Of a stretch of DNA of 7,938 nt, positions 1-5,182 are shown one piece after another. The stretch covers positions 1-7,938 of the forward strand of contig CAJUJG010000056.1 in the NCBI GenBank assembly GCA_910586715.1, written 5' to 3'. Every line of letters starts with the position of its first letter. Within the stretch, counting starts at the first letter, position 1. The position numbers and the translations under genes are program-made. The DNA is from an uncultured Lachnospiraceae bacterium. GTDB lineage: Bacteria; Bacillota; Clostridia; Lachnospirales; Lachnospiraceae. The notes under the pieces were generated by a model. That model had not been told where the DNA came from and did no database searches. It saw nothing but the letters and a program-made list of their open reading frames with translations.

Positions 1-2
1 GG

Positions 3-101
3 AACATTGACAATTACATGAACGTCCGAAAGGACACTGCAACAATTATGGAAGTCTTTGTAGGGCGTGATGGTCTTGTGCTGGGTAATGTGGAAGGTTA
101 A
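3..101 (+). CDS. 3' end of an unidentified gene (partial, runs off the left edge)
   Basis: A reading frame open from the left edge ends at a TAA at 99-101 and gives 32 residues ending in GRDGLVLGNVEG. The other two plus-strand frames close within the first 21 bases, so this is the only plus frame that could bring a gene in from the left. The residue mix (charged, with a VFVGRDGLVLG beta-like tail) is protein-like, but I do not recognise the family. It is followed by about 60 bases before the promoter of the HAD gene. It could be the end of a real gene or a chance open frame; the short length prevents a firm call. Confidence 0.4.
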   Translation, partial: NIDNYMNVRKDTATIMEVFVGRDGLVLGNVEG

Positions 102-120
102 CTGCGATATGCAGTGTCCT
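31..120. repeat. 10-bp perfect inverted repeat spanning a gene end
   Basis: AGGACACTGC at 31-40 is exactly the reverse complement of GCAGTGTCCT at 111-120, with 70 bases between the arms. The left arm lies in the tail of the partial gene and the right arm just after its stop. The spacing is too long for a simple terminator. It may be chance, or a leftover of an element end or binding site. Confidence 0.3.
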
Positions 121-163
121 GTTTGTGTCTTTGGGAATGAAGATAAAATTTGTGGATGAAGGA

Positions 164-192
164 CTGACATCTAATTGGTTCTGTGATAAAAT
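164..192 (+). promoter_or_regulatory. Sigma-A type promoter for the HAD hydrolase gene
   Basis: CTGACA at 164-169 and TAAAAT at 187-192 are separated by 17 bases, each one mismatch from consensus. Transcription would begin near 199. That leaves only about nine bases before the ATG at 208, but a normal leader before the ATG at 238, which supports the later start. Confidence 0.6.
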
Positions 193-237
193 ATTCGTTG
201 TTAGTAGATGGATAAATTGAATTTGACGAGGTGTTTT

Positions 238-903
238 ATGGTAAAGGCATTTTTCTTAGACTTTTACGGAACAATAGTTCATGAGGATGGAGAGGTCATA
301 AAGAAGATAACACAAATAATAATGAAAACAGGAAAAGCAGGAAATACGTCTGAAATAGATATATTTTGGTGGAAAGAGTTTCAAAATATGTTTACTAATT
401 CATATGGAAAGAGTTTTGAAACTCAGCGAGCATTAGAGGAGCGAGCATTAAAAAACACAATAAAGAAATTTCATTCAAGTGCAAATGCCCAAGAATTAAG
501 CAAGTATATGTTTGAACACTGGATTAAACCACCAATATTTGAAGATGCATTGCCTTTTTTTGATAAAAGTCCAATCCCCATTTATATTGTATCTAATATA
601 GATACTGCTGATGTTATGAAGGCAATAGAATATCATAATATCATGCCGGCAGGAGTTTTTACGTCAGAAGATGCAAAAGCATACAAGCCAAGAAAAGAGT
701 TGTTTGAACTTGCATTAAATAGAGCAGGTCTGAAAGCAGATGAAGTAATTCATATTGGAGATTCCATTAGCAGTGATGTCATGGGGGCTAATGGAGTTAA
801 TATTAGAGCATTATGGTTAAATAGATTTGATAAAGAGGTTCCTGATGGGGTTGAGAGTATCGTTAGTTTATTAGATGCATTAGAAAGAGTAATTTTGAAT
901 TAG
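238..903 (+). CDS. HAD-superfamily hydrolase, haloacid dehalogenase-like (subfamily IA)
   Basis: A cytoplasmic hydrolase of 221 residues with all four HAD motifs visible: nucleophile Asp8 in LDFYGT (7-12), Ser119 in IVSN (117-120), Lys150 in AYKPRKELF, and GDSISSD (174-180) with the acidic pair. The helical cap lies roughly at residues 15-95. The usual second aspartate of motif I is Tyr10, so the motif is DxYGT as in L-2-haloacid dehalogenases and some subfamily IA members rather than the DxDGT of phosphatases. Substrate unknown. I chose the ATG at 238 because GAGGTG (228-233) sits just upstream and the protein then starts right at the first beta strand; an in-frame ATG at 208 would add ten unconserved-looking residues. 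The gene is AT-rich with many AGA and ATA codons, unlike the genes from guaB onward, and sits beside a recombinase remnant, suggesting acquired DNA. Confidence 0.85.
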   Translation: MVKAFFLDFYGTIVHEDGEVIKKITQIIMKTGKAGNTSEIDIFWWKEFQNMFTNSYGKSFETQRALEERALKNTIKKFHSSANAQELSKYMFEHWIKPPIFEDALPFFDKSPIPIYIVSNIDTADVMKAIEYHNIMPAGVFTSEDAKAYKPRKELFELALNRAGLKADEVIHIGDSISSDVMGANGVNIRALWLNRFDKEVPDGVESIVSLLDALERVILN

Positions 904-911
904 ACTAATTC
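897..911 (+). repeat. Small perfect palindrome at the end of the HAD gene
   Basis: GAATTAG at 897-903, which includes the stop codon, pairs with CTAATTC at 905-911 around one base. It is AT-rich and not followed by a T-run, so it is at best a weak terminator. Confidence 0.25.
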
Positions 912-989
912 AAGTATTTTGAGTAGTTTGGTAAAAAATTAATAAACAACTTACAATCCCAAGCATAATGACCGCAGATTTGACATTGA

Positions 990-1111
990 AATTTGGCGGC
1001 ACTGTTAAATACCCTTATCGAAAAGATTACCATAGGCGAACCGAAGGATGTGGACGAGGAGCGCATACAGGAAGTAAAACTTTTTATAAATTCATAGGGA
1101 ATATCCTTTAA
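990..1111 (+). pseudogene. C-terminal remnant of a serine site-specific recombinase, frameshifted
   Basis: From 990 one frame reads an LLNTLIEKITIGEP segment followed by RIQEVKL up to 1082. A frame shifted by one base then reads FYKFIGNIL and stops at the TAA at 1109-1111. Joined together they look like the last 40 or so residues of large serine recombinases (resolvase family with a zinc ribbon and C-terminal domain) found in clostridial mobile elements, which typically end LIEKI...V..I.I.YKFIG.I. The break falls in a run of five T at 1081-1085; a sixth T would restore one frame. The catalytic N-terminal domain and the rest of the protein (several hundred residues) are absent, because the HAD gene lies only about 90 bases upstream. 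I infer a decayed mobile-element end from memory of the family, not from an alignment. This is the main content of the gene-free stretch 904-1226. Confidence 0.55.
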
Positions 1112-1112
1112 G

Positions 1113-1160
1113 AAAGGCGTATTTACGACATTTTATTATGTATCGTGAAATACGTCCTTT
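1113..1160. repeat. Imperfect inverted repeat (hairpin) after the recombinase remnant
   Basis: The left arm AAAGGCGTATTT-A-CGA (1113-1128) pairs with TCG-TG-AAATACG-T-CCTTT (1143-1160). This gives about 15 paired bases with small bulges and a 14-base AT-rich loop. It begins two bases after the remnant's stop, so it could be the old recombinase gene's terminator or part of an element end. Confidence 0.4.
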
Positions 1161-1199
1161 TGAAATAAGTCAGCAAGAGCCGTCGGGTGCCCGGCGCTG

Positions 1200-1222
1200 C
1201 GAGTAGGTCAATTCTCTACTCG
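1200..1222. repeat. Short inverted repeat downstream of the minus-strand membrane protein gene
   Basis: CGAGTAG (1200-1206) and CTACTCG (1216-1222) are perfect 7-base arms with a nine-base loop. They sit five bases beyond the stop codon of the minus-strand gene ending at 1227. Read on the minus strand there is no T-run after the stem, so it is only a possible terminator. Confidence 0.35.
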
Positions 1223-1226
1223 ATTG

Positions 1227-1931
1227 CTAATCTTCTATATAAAGATATTTCAAAAATGCAACAGCATTATCAACCTTGTCCGAGTTTATAATAATGCCAA
1301 ACACAGGTTCTCTATCCACATAATAGGAATATTGATTGAGCTTTGGTGAATCGGAGACATCAATTCCGACCGGAATATGTTCACCGCTGCCTGTTTTGGC
1401 ATAATAGAGGCGGTCTTGACACAGTTCCAGTAAATCTGCGGGAAGAAATACCGTGAGGTCGCCTAAGCAGTCGCACTTGGCAAAATAGTCTATCGTATCG
1501 GTATCGCCGACAATGACATCCAAATCGTTGGCTGTGATGGATGCCATGGCTTTCTCAAGCCCCGCGTAAGCGTCAAGATCGACGATTTCTTTGGAGTATG
1601 TCATGCTGGAATCAATATAAGCGTTTTGCTTGGATGTATCAATGTCCATATATTGAACAAAACCGTCAATCAGCGCAGTGCTTGACGAGTCGCCGGTATC
1701 GTTGTAAAAAAACGCACCAAAGGCGGTATCGTGCGGTGCAGTGAGCATAGTATACAAAAGTGTGAAAACAAAGGCGCATACGGCAATTACTGCAACTGTG
1801 GACAGCAGGTAGTAATCCTTAAAGTACAGCAGTTTATCTTTTAGGGATGCGTCTTTTAGTTTTGCATTTTGTTCCTTGATTTCATCAGACAGGGAATTGT
1901 TTTTATCGCGATTTTTATTATAAATCTCCAT
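1227..1931 (-). CDS. Single-pass membrane-anchored protein with a probable extracytoplasmic domain, function unknown
   Basis: A 234-residue protein. Residues 1-38 are polar and charged (cytoplasmic), 41-63 form one hydrophobic membrane segment (YYLLSTVAVIAVCAFVFTLL), and the remainder is soluble and most likely outside the cell. The outer part contains ITANDLDVIVGDTDTIDYF (132-150) and ends with FGIIINSDKVDNAVAFLKYL, a pattern that resembles the C-terminal lobe of type 2 solute-binding proteins; this is a resemblance by eye only. Cysteines at 153, 155 and 171 could form a disulfide. There is no lipobox. The start is well supported: CCCTCC at 1936-1941 reads GGAGGG on the minus strand, seven bases before... 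the ATG region with normal spacing. The gene stands alone, diverging from the 2123 gene, with its own candidate promoter. Similar small anchored proteins are common in Lachnospiraceae and uncharacterised. Confidence 0.75.
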   Translation of the reverse strand: MEIYNKNRDKNNSLSDEIKEQNAKLKDASLKDKLLYFKDYYLLSTVAVIAVCAFVFTLLYTMLTAPHDTAFGAFFYNDTGDSSSTALIDGFVQYMDIDTSKQNAYIDSSMTYSKEIVDLDAYAGLEKAMASITANDLDVIVGDTDTIDYFAKCDCLGDLTVFLPADLLELCQDRLYYAKTGSGEHIPVGIDVSDSPKLNQYSYYVDREPVFGIIINSDKVDNAVAFLKYLYIED

Positions 1932-1986
1932 AAAGCCCTCCGTTTTTTGTTTTTATGCGGGTTATGATAAATTAGCTATAAAACTG

Positions 1987-2016
1987 ATGATATATGCTGT
2001 TACGGTATAATGTCAA
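1987..2016 (-). promoter_or_regulatory. Candidate promoter for the minus-strand membrane protein gene
   Basis: On the minus strand TTGACA (2016-2011) is followed after 18 bases by TATCAT (1992-1987), one mismatch from consensus. The spacing from there to the ATG at 1931 is about 55 bases, a normal leader length. Confidence 0.5.
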
Positions 2017-2045
2017 TTAAATTTTTCTAAAAGATTGGGAAAGGC

Positions 2046-2074
2046 TTGCATAATAGGTTGATTTATTCTAAGAT
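2046..2074 (+). promoter_or_regulatory. Candidate promoter for the 2123-2620 gene
   Basis: TTGCAT (2046-2051) and TAAGAT (2069-2074) are 17 bases apart. An alternative is the perfect -10 hexamer TATAAT at 2006-2011, but it lacks a good -35 partner. It also touches the -35 of the divergent promoter. The real start site could be either. Confidence 0.35.
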
Positions 2075-2122
2075 ATAGTATATTGAACTGTATTAAAATA
2101 AGGAAAGGGTAGGATTACAATC

Positions 2123-2620
2123 ATGAATGAAAGCTACAAGGAATTGCTGGTAAAAAGAGAGCGGGGCATGAAAGAGGCAGTTATGCGGATTGCTTGTATT
2201 GTGCCTACGGTTCTGCTTGTACTGTTGGCATTTACAGGAAATCTGATTATTTTTATTGCAGCTGTTGCGTGCGGTGTTTTGACTTATTTTGTCTTTCAGT
2301 GGACGGATATTGAGTTTGAATATCTTTACCTTGACAAAGAGATTACAGTGGACAAGGTTATGGCAAAGACAAGAAGAAAGCGCGCTGCGGTTTTGGATGT
2401 CAATAAGATTGAGATTATGGCGCCAGAGAATTCCAATCAGCTTGTTTACTATAAAAACAGGCAGGTGAAGATAACGGACCTGAGTGCGGGACATGATCTG
2501 CCTGATCAAAAGCTGTATATGGTATATTATGAAGGTAACCAGTGTTATTTGATGAATTTAGATGAAGACTTTATAAAGACCGTAAAACTGATAGCTCCGC
2601 GAAAAGTTTTTTCGGAATAA
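2123..2620 (+). CDS. Small membrane protein of unknown function, upstream of guaB
   Basis: A 165-residue protein. After a charged N-terminus (MNESYKELLVKRERG) there are two closely spaced hydrophobic segments at about residues 20-38 and 40-57, forming a membrane hairpin. A soluble domain of about 105 residues then faces the cytoplasm, rich in alternating beta-like stretches (FEYLYLDKEITVDKVM, QLYMVYYEGNQCYLMNLDEDF-like tail). The layout recalls short PH-like or uncharacterised DUF families common in Clostridiales; I cannot name the family with confidence. AGGA at 2111-2114 is eight bases from the ATG, and a second purine-rich site AGGAAAGGG lies further upstream. The gene ends only nine bases before the guaB promoter, so readthrough into guaB is possible, but guaB has its own consensus promoter. 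Confidence 0.75.
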   Translation: MNESYKELLVKRERGMKEAVMRIACIVPTVLLVLLAFTGNLIIFIAAVACGVLTYFVFQWTDIEFEYLYLDKEITVDKVMAKTRRKRAAVLDVNKIEIMAPENSNQLVYYKNRQVKITDLSAGHDLPDQKLYMVYYEGNQCYLMNLDEDFIKTVKLIAPRKVFSE

Positions 2621-2628
2621 ATTTAGTC

Positions 2629-2657
2629 TTGACAAGCAGTGCGTGCTTTAGTATAAT
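2629..2657 (+). promoter_or_regulatory. Consensus sigma-A promoter of guaB
   Basis: TTGACA at 2629-2634, exactly 17 bases, then TATAAT at 2652-2657: a perfect match to the housekeeping promoter. Transcription should begin near 2664, giving a 50-base AT-rich leader that is too short for a purine riboswitch. Confidence 0.9.
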
Positions 2658-2700
2658 TTTTAAAATATTTTTTTATCAACTTGTTCACATATTTATTCAT

Positions 2701-2706
2701 AGGAGG
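2701..2706 (+). promoter_or_regulatory. Ribosome binding site that fixes the guaB start
   Basis: AGGAGG lies seven bases before the ATG at 2714. It overlaps the region where a longer frame from 2681 would already be coding, and therefore decides in favour of the start at 2714. Confidence 0.9.
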
Positions 2707-2713
2707 AAGAAAA

Positions 2714-4168
2714 ATGGGTCAGTTAATTGGCAAAGGAATTACGTTTGACGATGTACTTTTAGTACCAAGCTATTCACAGGTAATACCGAATCAGGTCGAT
2801 CTTACCACATGGTTAACAAAAAAAATCAAACTGAATATTCCGATGATGAGTGCCGGAATGGATACCGTAACAGAACACAGGATGGCGATTGCGATGGCAC
2901 GACAGGGTGGTATCGGTATTATTCACAAAAATATGTCGATTGAAGAACAGGCGGATGAGGTAGACAAAGTAAAACGTTCCGAAAACGGCGTAATCACAGA
3001 TCCGTTTTCCCTTACTCCTGAACATACACTTGCCGATGCGGATGCGCTGATGGCAAAATTCAGAATTTCCGGTGTGCCAATTACAGAAGGTAGAAAGCTT
3101 GTCGGCATTATTACCAATCGAGATTTAAAATTTGAGACAGATTATACAAAAAAAGTCAAGGAGTCAATGACGTCCGAAGGGCTTGTTACGGCCAGGGAAG
3201 GCATTACGCTTGAGGAGGCAAAGAAAATTCTCGCGCAGGCGAGAAAGGAGAAGCTTCCTATAGTAGATAGGGATTATAACCTGAAAGGTCTGATTACAAT
3301 TAAGGACATTGAAAAGACAATTAAGTATCCGTTGGCAGCAAAGGATTCCCAGGGACGGCTTTTATGCGGTGCAGGCGTGGGAATCACGGCAAATGTGCTG
3401 GACCGTGTGGAAGCTTTGGTCGGTGCAAAGGTTGATGTGATTGTTCTCGACAGTGCACACGGGCATTCTGAGAATGTGCTGAAATGTCTGCGTATGATTA
3501 AGGAGAAATTCCCGGATTTGCAGGTGATTGCAGGAAACGTTGCTACTGGAGAGGGAACAAAGGCATTGATTGAGGCGGGCGCGGATGCGGTTAAGGTCGG
3601 TATCGGTCCGGGATCGATTTGTACGACGCGTATTGTGGCAGGTATTGGTGTGCCGCAGATTACGGCAATTATGGATTCCTATGCAGTGGCAAAATCGTAT
3701 GGCATTCCCATTATTGCAGACGGCGGTATCAAGTATTCGGGCGATATGACGAAAGCGATTGCAGCGGGCGGAAATGTGTGTATGATGGGCAGCATTTTTG
3801 CAGGCTGTGAGGAGAGTCCGGGAACATTTGAACTGTTTCAGGGAAGAAAATACAAGGTATATAGAGGTATGGGTTCGATTGCAGCCATGGAGAACGGAAG
3901 TAAGGACCGTTATTTCCAGACAGATGCAAAGAAGCTTGTCCCGGAAGGTGTAGAGGGACGGGTTGCCTATAAAGGAAATGTGGAGGATACGGTATACCAG
4001 TTGATGGGCGGTCTTCGCTCGGGTATGGGCTACTGCGGTGCACAGACGATTGAGGAGCTCAAGGAAAATGGAAAATTTGTGCAGATTTCTGCGGCGGCTT
4101 TAAGAGAGAGTCATCCACATGACATTCATATTACGAAAGAGGCACCTAATTATAGCGTGGAAGAATAA
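2714..4168 (+). CDS. guaB: Inosine-5'-monophosphate dehydrogenase
   Basis: Oxidises IMP to XMP with NAD+, the first committed and rate-limiting step of guanine nucleotide synthesis; a cytoplasmic tetramer. The product is 484 residues, the usual bacterial length. The TIM-barrel start FDDVLLVPSYSQV is at residues 11-23. Two CBS domains are inserted at about 93-145 and 152-205, which in the family bind adenine and guanine nucleotides and tune activity. DSAHGHS is at 246-252, the catalytic loop GSICTTR carries Cys303, the phosphate-binding aspartate is in ADGG (335-338), and the mobile flap Arg399-Tyr400 sits in KDRYFQ. All key residues are present. A frame open from 2681 would add 11 residues, rejected because the perfect AGGAGG at 2701-2706 serves the ATG at 2714. 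The gene has its own consensus promoter and is closed by a stem-loop, so it is probably transcribed alone. Confidence 0.98.
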   Translation: MGQLIGKGITFDDVLLVPSYSQVIPNQVDLTTWLTKKIKLNIPMMSAGMDTVTEHRMAIAMARQGGIGIIHKNMSIEEQADEVDKVKRSENGVITDPFSLTPEHTLADADALMAKFRISGVPITEGRKLVGIITNRDLKFETDYTKKVKESMTSEGLVTAREGITLEEAKKILAQARKEKLPIVDRDYNLKGLITIKDIEKTIKYPLAAKDSQGRLLCGAGVGITANVLDRVEALVGAKVDVIVLDSAHGHSENVLKCLRMIKEKFPDLQVIAGNVATGEGTKALIEAGADAVKVGIGPGSICTTRIVAGIGVPQITAIMDSYAVAKSYGIPIIADGGIKYSGDMTKAIAAGGNVCMMGSIFAGCEESPGTFELFQGRKYKVYRGMGSIAAMENGSKDRYFQTDAKKLVPEGVEGRVAYKGNVEDTVYQLMGGLRSGMGYCGAQTIEELKENGKFVQISAAALRESHPHDIHITKEAPNYSVEE

Positions 4169-4173
4169 AAACG

Positions 4174-4203
4174 ACGCTGTCACGTTTTCTGTGACAGCGT
4201 TTG
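4174..4203 (+). terminator. Stem-loop terminator of guaB
   Basis: ACGCTGTCAC (4174-4183) pairs perfectly with GTGACAGCGT (4191-4200) around a seven-base loop, five bases after the guaB stop. The T-tract is short (TTTGCATTGT), so termination may be partial. This matters because I see no good promoter between here and the next gene. Confidence 0.75.
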
Positions 4204-4253
4204 CATTGTAACGCAGAATAAATCAGGATGTTGGAAAGGGGTATGTTATAAAA

Positions 4254-4826
4254 ATGAAAGACACGGTAGAAATCAGATGGCATGGAAGAGGCGGACAGGG
4301 CGCAAAAACCGCGGCGCTGCTTCTTGCGGATGTGGCATTTAAAACGGGAAAATATGTACAGGGCTTTCCGGAATACGGTCCCGAGCGAATGGGCGCGCCG
4401 ATTACGGCGTATAACCGGATTAGCAGTGAGCCGATTACGGTGCATTCCAATATTTATGAGCCGGATTATGTGGTTGTGGTGGATGAGAGTCTTTTGGAAA
4501 GCATTGATGTCACAAAGGGGCTGAGCAAAAACGGCGCAGTGATTATTAACTCGGAGCATACCAAGGAGGAGCTTGCGCCGATGCTTCACGGCTATGAAGG
4601 CGCGGTGTATACAGTCAATGCAAAGGAGATTTCGATTAAGGCACTGGGAAAAAATTATCCCAATTCGCCGATGCTTGCAGCGACGGTTGCTGTTTCGGGG
4701 ATTATGGATAAGGACGCGTTTTTAGGAGAGATGCGCGCATCGTTTGAACATAAGTTTGCTAAAAAACCTGAGGTAATTGACGGAAACATGCAGGCGCTTG
4801 AAATGGCATTTCAGGAAGCGGTGTAG
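4254..4826 (+). CDS. porC: Pyruvate/2-oxoacid:ferredoxin oxidoreductase, gamma subunit
   Basis: The gamma subunit (also called PorG) of the four-subunit, thiamine-dependent oxidoreductase that turns a 2-oxoacid plus CoA into acyl-CoA, CO2 and reduced ferredoxin. It is 190 residues, the usual size. The family signature GRGGQGAKTA lies at 11-20 and GFPEYGPERMGAP at 37-49; the domain corresponds to domain III of single-chain pyruvate:ferredoxin oxidoreductase. It is first in the order gamma, delta, alpha, beta, the layout also known from archaeal and Thermotoga enzymes. The purine-rich GGAAAGGGG (4233-4241) is 12 bases from the ATG, longer than usual; an upstream ATG at 4243 stops at once. No convincing promoter is seen in 4201-4253, so the operon may rely on readthrough from guaB or a non-consensus promoter. 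Pyruvate is the most likely substrate, but branched-chain or other 2-oxoacids cannot be excluded. Confidence 0.93.
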   Translation: MKDTVEIRWHGRGGQGAKTAALLLADVAFKTGKYVQGFPEYGPERMGAPITAYNRISSEPITVHSNIYEPDYVVVVDESLLESIDVTKGLSKNGAVIINSEHTKEELAPMLHGYEGAVYTVNAKEISIKALGKNYPNSPMLAATVAVSGIMDKDAFLGEMRASFEHKFAKKPEVIDGNMQALEMAFQEAV

Positions 4827-4846
4827 AAAGGAGTTTAGTTATCAGA

Positions 4847-5146
4847 ATGGAAAGGATACAGGACAGAATTAATGAACAGAGTCCGTGGGAGCATATTACG
4901 GAAGGAAATAAGATTTTTGAGGCGGCAACGGCAAAGGAATTTTGTACGGGAGAATGGCGGACTTCGACTCCGGTGTTTGAGCGGGAAAAATGCAAGCAGT
5001 GTCTGCTTTGCGTGCCTGTCTGTCCGGATTCCTCAATTCCCGTAAGCGCGGGAAAGAGAGCGGATTTTGACTATGATCACTGCAAGGGCTGCGGCATCTG
5101 CGCAAAAGTATGCCCGTTTGGTGCGATTACGATGAGGGAAGGATGA
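4847..5146 (+). CDS. porD: Pyruvate/2-oxoacid:ferredoxin oxidoreductase, delta subunit (2x[4Fe-4S] ferredoxin-like)
   Basis: The electron-transfer subunit: it carries electrons from the cluster at the active site to external ferredoxin. At 99 residues it is typical. Two CxxCxxCxxxCP motifs bind two [4Fe-4S] clusters: Cys49, 52, 55, 59 and Cys79, 82, 85, 89. The N-terminal half contains TGEWRTSTPVFE, matching the TG.WR...P conserved in delta subunits. It starts 20 bases after the gamma gene. AAAGGAG at 4827-4833 is 13 bases from the ATG, an unusually long gap; no ATG, GTG or TTG lies between in frame. The stop codon TGA (5144-5146) lies inside the left arm of a perfect hairpin that precedes the alpha gene. 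Confidence 0.93.
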   Translation: MERIQDRINEQSPWEHITEGNKIFEAATAKEFCTGEWRTSTPVFEREKCKQCLLCVPVCPDSSIPVSAGKRADFDYDHCKGCGICAKVCPFGAITMREG

Positions 5147-5164
5147 AAATTTTAATTTTCATCC
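5141..5164 (+). repeat. Intercistronic perfect hairpin between the delta and alpha genes
   Basis: GGATGAAAAT (5141-5150) and ATTTTCATCC (5155-5164) are perfect 10-base arms around TTTA; one more T-A pair is possible. The left arm contains the delta stop codon, and the right arm ends five bases before the AAAGGAG of the alpha gene. It lacks a T-tract after the stem, so it is not a standard terminator. It may act in RNA processing, stability or translational coupling. Confidence 0.7.
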
Positions 5165-5182
5165 TGTGAAAGGAGAGAGAAT

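Noticed and set aside
137..220. A 27-codon frame upstream of the HAD gene
   Set aside because: It lacks a usable ribosome binding site and spans the candidate promoter at 164-192, so transcription from that promoter would not include its start.
208..237. An earlier ATG for the HAD gene at 208
   Set aside because: It lies only about nine bases after the expected transcription start and has no ribosome binding site, whereas the ATG at 238 has GAGGTG and begins at the conserved first strand.
968..1111. A 47-codon plus-strand frame from an ATG at 968
   Set aside because: No ribosome binding site is seen. Only its last nine residues look protein-like, and these fit better as the out-of-frame end of the recombinase remnant. 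It remains a weak alternative.
2093..2509. A 138-codon minus-strand frame opposite the 2123 gene
   Set aside because: The plus-strand frame has a clear membrane-protein layout and a ribosome binding site. The minus frame has neither and its composition is shadow-like.
2599..2615. A short CGAAAA/TTTTCG hairpin at the end of the 2123 gene
   Set aside because: It is only six base pairs, AT-rich and within the coding sequence; too weak to call a terminator.
2658..2700. A purine riboswitch in the guaB leader
   Set aside because: The leader is only about 50 bases, very AT-rich, and has no paired three-way-junction pattern.
2681..2713. An 11-residue N-terminal extension of guaB
   Set aside because: The perfect AGGAGG at 2701-2706 would be coding in that case, and known IMP dehydrogenases begin close to the residues encoded from 2714.
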